Position numbers and translations under genes: made by a program
Notes under the pieces: generated by a model
Database searches by the model: none
Told to the model about the DNA's origin: nothing
Seen by the model: only the letters and a program-made list of their open reading frames with translations
DNA from: Cutaneotrichosporon cavernicola
Taxonomy: Eukaryota > Basidiomycota > Tremellomycetes > Trichosporonales > Trichosporonaceae
Direction of reading: 5' to 3'
DNA length: 64,000 bases
NCBI RefSeq assembly: GCF_030864355.1
Contig: NC_083393.1
Coordinates: 1,178,001-1,242,000, forward strand
In this document: piece after piece, positions 55,709-64,000 of the stretch
How positions within the stretch are numbered: position 1 is the stretch's first letter
How the letters are laid out: each line of letters starts with the position of its first letter

Positions 55709-55742
55709 GGCGCCGTCGCGTCCCCACGGACGCGACGGCGCC
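55709..55742. repeat. Perfect 15-bp inverted repeat with 4-nt loop
   Basis: GGCGCCGTCGCGTCC (55709-55723) is exactly complementary to GGACGCGACGGCGCC (55728-55742), separated by CCAC. It forms a very stable GC hairpin. No T-run follows, so a simple terminator is unlikely. Confidence 0.95.
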
Positions 55743-56625
55743 ACGTGAGCAAGGAAAGAAGACAGTCCCGATACGTCCTAGTGATTCCTGCGCACTGGCG
55801 GCAACAATGGAGCGTGACGTTTACGGGAACGGTATGGCCGCGGTGCAGGTTCCGGAGCGATCTTGACGAGCGCATCAGCGCATCAGCACATGATCCAAGT
55901 CTACGTCAGCGTGTGCCTTGGAGCTACCGTGGCGGTGCGGGGGTAGTGCGCCTTGAACGTGGACCGTGTGGGTCACACTGCCGTCATTACAAGGACAGAC
56001 TAGGTATTGCCGCATGGGTGGAGGGAGATTAGTTGAATGAGCTGCCAGAGTGGCAGATTAACTGTGAATTGAGTAGCACTCAAAGGTGGTTGGTTTGCGC
56101 AAGCGCCTTCGCACCGTTACACCATCGCACGGACAAGCGGGTGACACCGATAGAATCAATGGCATATCCGAATCAAGAATGGAGATAACGTAGCCGGACT
56201 GCCCGAGCCGGACTGATGGACGCGGAGGATGCGGGATGCCGGCCGAGAGAGCTCGGTGATGAGCGCCAAGAACCGTCCACCATGAGAGCCGACATCACGA
56301 CTCATATGTGCCTATCCGCGCCGTTACGCCGCGGCTCCGCCGTCGGCGTGTCACCAGTCGGGATCGGCGACGCATCACAATCGATCAAAGAGCCGATCTA
56401 CATTCGCACTCAAGGTCCACAGGCACCGCTTGGTTCAACAATGCATTCTTCCGGCGTAACCATGAACAACAACCTGGTCTGCTAAGATACAACTTCCCCC
56501 ACTGCGCCCTCCCTGACCAGGGGTACCGCCCGCGTCTCACTGCGTAGATGGGCTACGTCTTACTGCGCGTCCTTGATGCACGCGGCACAAATGTCCATGC
56601 CGGTTGTTCTTGATTCTTTCGGAGA

Positions 56626-58242
56626 TCAGGCCTTCTCGTCGATGACCATGGCGCGGCTCGTGTTGTCACGGCAGCGCTTGAGGAAACGGACGAGCGGAGT
56701 GCCACCCGTCCCGCGGAGACCATCGTCGTCGACGCCGGCCTTGGGCGGCGCAGTCACGGCGGGCTCGTCTGTCGCACGGCCGAGGAGCGCGAGCACGCGC
56801 GGGGTCGCCTCGTGGCGCGCCTGCTGCACAATGTAGCGCGTGACGACGCGCATGTGTTTGTCCCGGAAACGGCGGAGGGCCGCGAGAGCGCCATCGTATG
56901 CGTCCGCAAGGGCGGGGTGTGTGTCCTTGTGAGCGAGGACGACCGAGCGCAGAGGCTTGGGGTGCGACGCGAGATGCATCAGGAACGTCCGGTGCGGCAG
57001 AGGCATGTACTGCAGCATGCGCTGGAGGTACGTTGCCTCGACGACGCGCGGCTGGTCGGCCGGCTTGGCGTCCTCAGCGGGGGAGTCGGGGTGAATCGGC
57101 GTGTTGTTGAGGGTGATAGGAGCAGAGTCAGGCTGGACACCCTCGCCTGAGACGGTCTGAGCGTCCTCATCCGCACGAGCCCCGTGATCGACAGTAAGGA
57201 AAACGTCAAACGCGTGGACGAGCGACGACTGGCCGGCAGACGGGCCCGAGAACTTGCGGCCCGCGGACGACCCCGAAACGCGGTTCTCAGCTTCCATGAG
57301 GAGGCTGTCGTCGACACCGAGGAAGACCCATCCAGGAGAGTTGGGGCCGTCAGCGTCGCCGCCCTTGAACCAGGGACGGAGTACGTGGTAAAACTCCTCA
57401 GGGTCGACCTCGGTCATCATTCGGAGAGTGATGTCGCCAATGAGGTCGATCTGGTCCGACAGCTTGCGGAGGTAGACGGCGAGGCGACGAAGAGCGAGGT
57501 CATCCCCAAGGAAGAGCTCGTCAAGCGACTGGCGCATGAGCGAGAGGGCGGCTGCACCAGCGGCCTCGCACTCAGCCGACACGAGCCAGAAGCCAGCCTC
57601 CGACTTGGTGTTGGTAAAGGTGCAGAGCGTCTTGATAGGCGGGTTGTCAACCATGTTGATGCAGCGGGTGAGATCGGCAGGCTGAACGTTCCAAAGGACA
57701 GTGTCGGCGTACGTGAGCACAGGGGGCAGACCGACTAGGGGCGACGTAGCGAGAAGCGGAATCGAGATCGACGCCGGGATCTCGATGGGTGCGGGAACAG
57801 TCGTGGGGCGTGCCGAGTGCACGTAAAAGTGGCACAGGAATGCGAGCGCAGAGTGAGCGCGGCGAAGGAGGGGGAGCGTCACGAGCCCGCCAATGTCGAG
57901 GGCCGGCATGTTGGCGACGGCAGCACGCCAAGCGTCATCCGAGGGGCGGCCACCACCCAGGCGGACGCCCAGGCCTGGGCCGTCCCCACTCGCGGCGTCG
58001 AGGGCGTCCTCCCACACGTCATAGGGAGCGGGAAGGCGAGCGACGTTTGTGCCAGACGGGAGGAAGCCAGTGCGGACATCGACGTCGAAGTCGGCCGCAG
58101 CAAGGGACGCGACGTTGGGAGCGGTGCCCAGGCCAGCGTGTGACTCAGTGGTGAGCGACGTGCGTTGGTCATTGGAGAAGGTGGGGGGCAGAGCCAGGAA
58201 GTGGCCCGCAGGGAGAGCAGCGGTGGAGTCTGGGTGACTCAT
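56626..58242 (-). CDS. BNA2: Indoleamine 2,3-dioxygenase (kynurenine/NAD pathway)
   Basis: A single exon of 538 residues from ATG 58242. The enzyme opens the indole ring of tryptophan with O2 to give N-formylkynurenine, the first step of de novo NAD synthesis in fungi. Conserved stretches are GFLPSGTNVARLPAPYDVWE, HSALAFLCHFYVHS, RPWFKGG, WVFLGVDDSLLMEAENRVSG, KFSGPSAGQSSLVHAFDVFL, YMPLPHRTFLMHLA and GTGGTPLVRFLKRCRDNT. The proximal heme ligand is the His in RDKHMRVVTRYI (about residue 463). A disordered Pro/Asp/Ala insertion (about 385-415) separates the DHGAR and YLQRML parts. The protein is somewhat longer than yeast Bna2. Its very strong codon bias suggests good expression. An amino-acid permease lies 2.5 kb away on the other strand. 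Confidence 0.95.
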   Translation of the reverse strand: MSHPDSTAALPAGHFLALPPTFSNDQRTSLTTESHAGLGTAPNVASLAAADFDVDVRTGFLPSGTNVARLPAPYDVWEDALDAASGDGPGLGVRLGGGRPSDDAWRAAVANMPALDIGGLVTLPLLRRAHSALAFLCHFYVHSARPTTVPAPIEIPASISIPLLATSPLVGLPPVLTYADTVLWNVQPADLTRCINMVDNPPIKTLCTFTNTKSEAGFWLVSAECEAAGAAALSLMRQSLDELFLGDDLALRRLAVYLRKLSDQIDLIGDITLRMMTEVDPEEFYHVLRPWFKGGDADGPNSPGWVFLGVDDSLLMEAENRVSGSSAGRKFSGPSAGQSSLVHAFDVFLTVDHGARADEDAQTVSGEGVQPDSAPITLNNTPIHPDSPAEDAKPADQPRVVEATYLQRMLQYMPLPHRTFLMHLASHPKPLRSVVLAHKDTHPALADAYDGALAALRRFRDKHMRVVTRYIVQQARHEATPRVLALLGRATDEPAVTAPPKAGVDDDGLRGTGGTPLVRFLKRCRDNTSRAMVIDEKA

Positions 58243-60752
58243 GATGGTGACAGAGTGAGCTGAAGGGGGGAAACGGAAAAAGAGAGAGTAAGAGTAGAAA
58301 TGGGGTGATGACAATATTATGTAGAGGATTGTGGAATGAGTCGGGTTGTTCAAGGGCCTCTCAGATGATCAAGGTAGCGGAGAACCCGGAAGAGCTACGG
58401 TGAGAATGGTGGGGTTGTTGGGGGATGTATGCTTGGGAGGCAAGGTGGGGATACGCAGGGGATACGGAGGCCAGTTGAGCCATAAGCCAGCTCAGCCAGT
58501 TAATAATCTCAACTGATGAGCACCCTTTTGTTCCAGTTCCGACTGTTGCGTGCTGCTGCTCCGGATTCCAACATGCCACCCATCCCATTAACCCGGTAAA
58601 AAACCCCACAGCCAACAATTTTACTTCCGTCGCTAGCTCCCTAACGACGTCGGAACGTCACTTCCGATCTTGTCGTAACTTACCTAATTGCACGCGAAAA
58701 TACTTATATTAGCCTACACTTTAAAACATTTTGTTCTTTGTTCAATCCCCATTTAAGCACGTGTCAATTATTTATTACGTATACTCTTCCGGTGATGTCA
58801 TGAACTTCAGGTCGGGGGCTGATACTAACACCTGGCATGCCTGACGTTGTACCTGGGCAGCTGGAGCAGGTTGTTCAGGGTTGATGACTCCACAACGGTT
58901 AACGACGGCCTGTGCGCGGTAGCCTGAAGTCATTGATCACCGTCGTCACACATTCCCAACGCGTTCACTTGGCTTGCAGGCTGCAGGCTAACAGCTAACA
59001 GCCTTCTTGGCAGTGACTGAGTGTAGGTACACGGGTGTAAGGATTAGATCAGTTGGCACCCTCTGCCCAGTGCCTAGCCAGCGTGCCAAGCTGCCGGCCC
59101 CTTGCTGCGAGCGTCAACCGTACCGCGGAGCCTTCCCAATGTGCTCCCCAGACAGGAGCAGGCCACATTCCACAAGGATAGGAGACGGAGGACCGCATCG
59201 CTACAGCCTGCCGATCAGCCGACGAGGCCATGGGGACCCCACCCTGCCCACATATGTTCCTCACAGAGCACTGGTGTCTTGACGGTGACTCGTAGATCGG
59301 TCTAGTCGAAAAACTCATGTCCTGCTGGATCTCGGTGCCCCACGATCCCGCCCCGTGTCACCATTATTGGCCACACCATGGTCCTCGTTCCTCGTTCTTT
59401 TCCCATCGCTGCCCCCAACTCCGTCGCCGCGCCATCGATGACGCGGTCGATGGATCAATGGAGTTTCGAAAATCGAAATGTGCGGGTGAAGCCGCAAATA
59501 TTCGTTGGTGATCGGAATCTGGTTTCGAATTGTCGAATTGTTGATCCTTTGCAACCGTTGAACAATTACGGCAGTGGGCGGATCGAATGGGAGCGTCGCA
59601 AGTACGCCAAGGCTGACTTTGATGACTTTGAATTAGATCGTAGGAATGTTATTGCGTGCAGTGGGGAAATCTAGTGCAGTTGAACCTCCCGCTGGCCACA
59701 GCTGATAGCGACCAAGCCCGAGAGGCCCAGAAGGCCCCAGACGGAGCTCTGTCGGTAGTATTGGCGTCCAGGCCAGTACTTGCACACTTTGTTGCATAGA
59801 GGTTGGAGGAATTGGAGGGGCTGGTGACAAAGTGCAATCTGAAGGGTCAACCAGACCCTGAGACCAACGTGGGTATGAGGGGCTGATGCTTGGCAACCCG
59901 TGTGTATACATGCCCCGTGCCATAATCATCAGTCCAACTGGCCTCTCTAGTTCCCCAAATGCTGGTGCTTTTCTGCCATTCAAGCGCCCAAACAGCGCCA
60001 AGAGCGCTCATGACAAAGTTTCGTGCCTGGATTCAGATTGTAGTTTCGAGTCTGGGGCCATCTACCTCTTGCGCGGAGATGTCTAGTAAGTAAGATAGGT
60101 ACATCCAGTAAGCCTAAGCGAAGCCCCTTGTATCAAAATCCCAGCCTTGGACTGCCCGCTGGCTGTAGGCAGCCTTGTAGCGTCATCATTCTGTTGCGAC
60201 GAACTAGGTTTGCAGCCCAAGGCTTTGGGTGTCTCCCCTCGTTTACAGCTACAACTTTGTGGCGCATGGTGGGGCCAACGCGGGCAGCCAGCAGTTGCAG
60301 CGTACCCCGTGCAGTATGAGGGCTGTTCATTGGCGCATTGCGGGAGGGGAAGGTGGGTGAGTCTGGCCTTGGCGCACCCCACAATAGCGCGAGGATCTGC
60401 GGAACCCCGAGAATGCAGAGCAGGTGCCGAGCGATACCTGGGACTGCACCTGAGCCGTTGGGTCGCCATCCTTCCAGAGCGCCTGAGACCTGATGCTTGA
60501 TCTGGAAAGCCTTTGCCCTGGACGATGCCTCACCGCCCACGGGCCCCACGGCACCATTCACCACCGTCAACTGATTGCCTTCCCTTGTCATACCATGGGC
60601 CCCATTCGAAATGTTTGCCATCTGACCGTCTGACCATGTGCAAACAACCACTTAGCCTTGAAGCCTCAAGGTAATATAAACTGTCTCTCTATCGCCCGTC
60701 CCACCCCCTTACATCAACCACTTTTCTTGATTCGCGTCTCGAACCTGTCACC
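58243..60752. other. Divergent intergenic region, 2.5 kb
   Basis: Shared upstream region of the IDO and amino-acid permease genes. An AT-rich island lies at about 58,610-58,790, the lowest GC in the window. A plus-strand ATG frame at 59378-59674 (98 codons, FELDRRNVIACSGEI end) has atypical codon use and no family likeness; I do not call it a gene. Confidence 0.45.
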
Positions 60753-63313
60753 ATGACCGCCGACGTCTACGAGGTGAAGCCGCAGACGGCGTTCGACGTC
60801 GAGAAGAACGACCCTCGTTACATGGAGAACCATACCCCGACCAAGCAGTATGACGCGTACGAAGTCCAACCTGTCTTGGAGGATGAAGGAGAGGAGACGA
60901 AGCGTTCGCTCAAACCGCGCCAGATTTCCATGATTGCTATTGGTGGTGCCATTGGTGAGTGTCTCTTGCATTCGTGTCTTGCATCTTCGTCTACAATGGT
61001 GGCAAATAAGCGCTAGACGCTTGAGTCGAGCTTGGAGGCGGCTGGGAGGGGTTGTTGGGTGACGAGGAAGGGAGGGAGGCGGTGCGACTCGGTTGTTATT
61101 GTGTAGGATGGTGGCATCGCCTTGCTGGGGAATGGCGGTGACTTGGTGATTGCCGTGGCATGACCGGTAGGCGGATAGGCGGGGCGCAACAGGAGCTGGT
61201 TAAGGGTTGCAGGCTGTACGGCCAAGCCCATGCCAATCGTCATTCAATCCCACAACGCCTTTCACCCCCTATCCAAACCCGTTCACGTTCACACGTGAGC
61301 ACCTGTCTCTGTGCTTCATCCCGTTTTTCCCTTCAATTGCGTAACGCTCCCAATGTCCGAGTGGCCACTCTCGTTGGCTCTTGATACAGCTGCCAATACC
61401 GTTTTGGTCATATTGGCGCATTGTCTGCCAAGTCTGGTGGTGCACGGGCTCTAGACATTGTCATCGCACAGACCTGTCCACTCCCAGTATGAGTCGCGCA
61501 TATGCTCCAGGTGTGACGGACTCTGCAAGGTTGGAGCGGCGATCGCTCGATCGACTGTGCAGACCCTTATGTATTCGGGTGGAGCGCTCGAATATGGAAA
61601 CACACCGCGGCCGCGTATGTCGCAGTTCCACCTACTCCACCGTGCGGCCGCGATAGCAGCCACAATAATCATTCCATGAGCCCTCACTAACAGCGCAGGT
61701 ACGGGTCTGGTCATCGGTTCGGGTAGCTCCCTTGCAAACTCCGGCCCAGTGTCGGTCTTCATTGCCTACGTTATCATGGGCATTGTGTGTTTCGCGGTTC
61801 TCCTGTCCCTTGGGTAGGTACCACAGCCGTGCCGCGGTGCTGACATCATAGTGAGATGTCGACCAAGTTCCCCTCCAAGAAGGGTTTCGCGGGCCACGCC
61901 ACCCGCTGTGTCGACCCCGCTTTCGGCTTCTGCACTGCGCTCGTCTACCTCTGCAAGTACCTTATTCTCTCACCTAACCAGATTGTCGCTGGTGCACTTG
62001 TTATCCGCTTCTGGAATGCCGAGATCAACTCGGCAGCCTGGGTCGTGATCATGATCGCATTCGTCGTCTCCATCAACTGTCTCGGTATCAAGTGGTTCGG
62101 TGAAGTCGAATTCTGGCTTGTGAGTGTCCAGGGTTCTATTTACGCGTACGTAGCTGATCCGCAGTCGTTTGTCAAGATCTTGACCCTTACCGGCCTGATC
62201 ATCCTCTCGCTTATCATCAACCTCGGCGGTGTTCCAGGCCAGGAGCGCCTCGGCTTCCGCTACTGGAAAAACGGCAGCGCTTTCCTCCCTTACAAGAGCG
62301 ATGTCCTCGGCACTGGCGCTCTGGGCAAGTTTGCTGGCTTTGTCAACGCTCTCGTCCTCGCCCTCTTCGCCTACATGGGCACTGAGCTCATCGGTGTTAC
62401 AGTCGGTGAGGCCAAGAACCCCCGCAAGACTGTCCCCGCTGCCATCAAGAAGACGTTCTACCGTATCCTCTTCTTCTACATCATCCTCATCCTGCTCGTG
62501 GGCATGATTGTCGACCCCAAGGGCAAGGAGCTTGCCGCGGCCAAGAGCAAGGGTACCGCCGGTGGTGCGTCTGCCTCGCCCTTCGTCGTCGCCATCCAGA
62601 TGGCGCACATCAAGACCCTGCCGTCGATCCTCAACGCGTGTATTCTGCTCTTCACCTTATCGGCCGCCAACTCGGACCAGTACATTGCCTCGCGTACGCT
62701 CTACGGCATGGCCAAGGACGGCCATGTCCCCAAGGTCTTTACCAAGTGCACCAAGCGTGGTGTTCCCTGGGTCGCGTTCCTGTTCACTGCCTGCTTCATG
62801 GGCCTCGCGTTCCTCGTCGCCGACAACAACGCGTACGCAGTCTTCATCTACTTCACCTCGTCCGTCACCATCTGCGGTTCTCTCTCGTGGATCTCGATTC
62901 TCTCGTCGCACATTGCGATGATGAAGGGCCTGCGCGCGCAGGGCATCTCGCGGGACACTCTTCCTTACAAGGCGCCTTTCCAGCCCTACCTGACCTACTT
63001 TGCTCTGGGCTTCACAATCCTCCTCACCATCTTCAAGGGCTTTGACGCGTTCATCCACTCGCCCAACGCCGCCAAGAACAAGACGTTTGACTACAAGTCG
63101 TTTATCACCCACTACATTGCGGTCCCCGTCTATGTGTTCGGGTACCTCGGCTACAAGTGGCGCCACAAGACCAAGATGGTCAAGCCCCTCGAGATGGACC
63201 TTGACTCTGGCGCCCGCGAGTTTGACGATATTGTGGTCGACGATGAGGAGGAGGCCCACTACGCCAGCCTCAGCTTGGGGGGCAAGATCAAGTGGCACCT
63301 CCTCAACTGGTAA
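60753..63313 (+). CDS. Amino-acid permease (APC/YAT family)
   Basis: Exons 60753-60954, 61699-61813, 61852-62119 and 62165-63313 give 577 residues, as expected for fungal YAT transporters. A charged cytosolic N-terminus is followed by KPRQISMIAIGGAIGTGLVI, the hallmark TM1 that spans the first splice; then GPVSVFIAYVIMGIVCFAVL, LGEMSTKFP, INCLGIKWFGEVEFWLSFVK, ALFAYMGTELIGVTVGEAKN and LSAANSDQYIASRTLYGMAK. Twelve membrane segments can be counted. It is a proton-coupled plasma-membrane importer; substrate range (basic versus general) is not readable by eye. N-terminal lysines offer ubiquitin sites for endocytosis (family knowledge). The first intron is 744 nt, by far the longest here. Its join is supported by exact recovery of the TM1 signature. 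Confidence 0.94.
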
Positions 63314-63611
63314 ATGACTCGACACTTCAATAGCATGTCAACAACTAGTTTCTAGATTCGAGCCGCCATGATGTATACTCTTTGATCGGACTGCTGCGTT
63401 CTTGGGACCATAGAGCTTTACGAGGCAAGTGAGGTTGGATTAGTTGCATTCGTACTAATGGGTGCCTGAATCTCTTTGCATCCTTGCAGATGGTATTGAA
63501 ATCAGTCGTATTAGGGCAGAACGCACGCGTTTTTACGCGATGAAAACAACCTCCACTCTCCACCACGACCAACCTCCACCAACATCCCAACAACTCACTT
63601 CTCCATCCACG

Positions 63612-64000
63612 ATGGCATCCTACACCCTTACGCCCGAAGCATACGCCCTTCCCCTCCTGCATGCCGCCGCGCATCCTGAGGCAAACGTCGCCGGCCTCCT
63701 CCTCGGTCGGGGGAGCGAAGTCGTGACCGCCCTCCCTGTGTTACACAGGTACGCGGCGCTCAGCCCAACTCTCGAGCTAGGCATCGACATGGCCCGCGCG
63801 TGGGGCAAGCAGAAGGACCTCGAAGTTGTCGGATACTACGAGGCGCGGTCAGAGGGGAGCGGGCGCGCCGGCGAGTCGGTGAGTCCTTTTACAGGGGTGG
63901 CTGATGTAAGGTATTGGCTGCGCTGCGGGCCGAGACGCCAGCTGCACTTGGGCTGGTGCTCGACAACGACAAGTTGCGGACGAACGAGGCGGTATATTCT
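63612..64000 (+). CDS. EMC8: ER membrane protein complex subunit EMC8/9 (5' part)
   Basis: Exon 1 63612-63878 from ATG, an intron of 32 nt, then exon 2 from 63911 running off the window. The protein starts MASYTLTPEAYALPLLHAAA and continues with ANVAGLLLGRG, VVTALPVLHRYAALSPTLEL, AWGKQKDLEVVGYYEAR, then ALGLVLDNDKLR. This is the MPN-like fold of the EMC8/EMC9 (UPF0172) family. That subunit sits on the cytosolic face of the EMC, which inserts tail-anchored and multipass proteins into the ER membrane. About 120 residues are visible; the usual length is about 200. Confidence 0.88.
   Translation, partial: MASYTLTPEAYALPLLHAAAHPEANVAGLLLGRGSEVVTALPVLHRYAALSPTLELGIDMARAWGKQKDLEVVGYYEARSEGSGRAGESVSPFTGVADVRYWLRCGPRRQLHLGWCSTTTSCGRTRRYI

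Larger units (their letters stand above)
54837..56625. other. Gene-free, structured and repeat-bearing region
   Basis: 1.8 kb with no supported protein gene. It is GC-rich and palindrome-rich, with diverged direct repeats (55.19-55.66 kb) and a perfect hairpin (55,709-55,742). It could be a decayed mobile element, a structured non-coding transcript or a minisatellite; I cannot decide. Confidence 0.4.

Noticed and set aside
59378..59674. 98-codon plus-strand ORF in the IDO-permease intergenic region
   Set aside because: It has an ATG but atypical codon use, no family likeness and no visible splice partners; could be chance.
1..64000. CRISPR arrays, bacterial operons, insertion sequences or proviral genes
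   Set aside because: The window is eukaryotic with spliced genes; no spaced repeats of CRISPR type, transposase, integrase or reverse-transcriptase motifs were seen.

Overview
The window looks like nuclear DNA of a GC-rich basidiomycete yeast, most likely a tremellomycete close to Trichosporon/Cutaneotrichosporon. This rests on gene content and structure, not on a database match. Genes are dense and run on both strands. Most carry several very short GT-AG introns (about 33-110 nt) with GTGAGT-like donors and a CTGAC-like branch site just before the acceptor. All products have recognisable fungal families. I see no bacterial operons, CRISPR array or intact transposon.

Layout. 0.8-7.4 kb (minus): a Prp24/SART3-type U4/U6 splicing factor and the anaphase-promoting-complex subunit Cdc16/Apc6. 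9.3-18.9 kb (plus): the Tup1 corepressor, a Dug2 glutathione-degradation subunit and a TBC Rab-GAP. 19.0-22.1 kb (minus): a SUZ-domain RNA-associated protein with a prion-like tract, and a membrane-anchored hotdog thioesterase. 23.4-24.7 kb (plus): DAHP synthase. 25.2-26.8 kb (minus): choline/ethanolamine kinase. 27.8-35.0 kb (plus): an unknown nuclear-type protein, a tRNA-Tyr-like gene, an Etp1/BRAP2 RING protein, and a two-member tandem family of unknown function, one copy of which is broken. 35.1-39.1 kb (minus): a D-serine-dehydratase-like PLP enzyme, tRNA-Trp and CCT3. 39.8-43.4 kb (plus): a small mitochondrial-type membrane protein and a TPR-less Sgt1. 43.9-50.0 kb (minus): the small-RNA methyltransferase Hen1 and a GPI-anchored glyoxal oxidase. 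50.0-56.6 kb has no protein gene I can support. It holds two intron-containing tRNAs (Arg-CCG, Ser-CGA), diverged repeats and a perfect 15-bp hairpin. 56.6-58.2 kb (minus): indoleamine 2,3-dioxygenase. 60.8-64.0 kb (plus): an amino-acid permease and the 5' part of EMC8/9.

Most genes are unrelated housekeeping functions, as is normal for a fungal chromosome. Loose themes are amino-acid metabolism (DAHP synthase, Dug2, D-serine dehydratase-like enzyme, IDO, permease) and protein folding or turnover (CCT3, Sgt1, Apc6, Etp1). The least ordinary items are: Hen1, implying 2'-O-methylated small RNAs; the tandem unknown family with repeated promoter/leader units; the 12-bp repeat array ending at the Sgt1 start codon; the SYQ-rich SUZ protein; and the gene-free, structured 55-56 kb stretch. 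Exon borders were chosen by eye from splice consensus, reading frame and family expectation. Start codons were moved to ATG wherever an open frame began at another codon.
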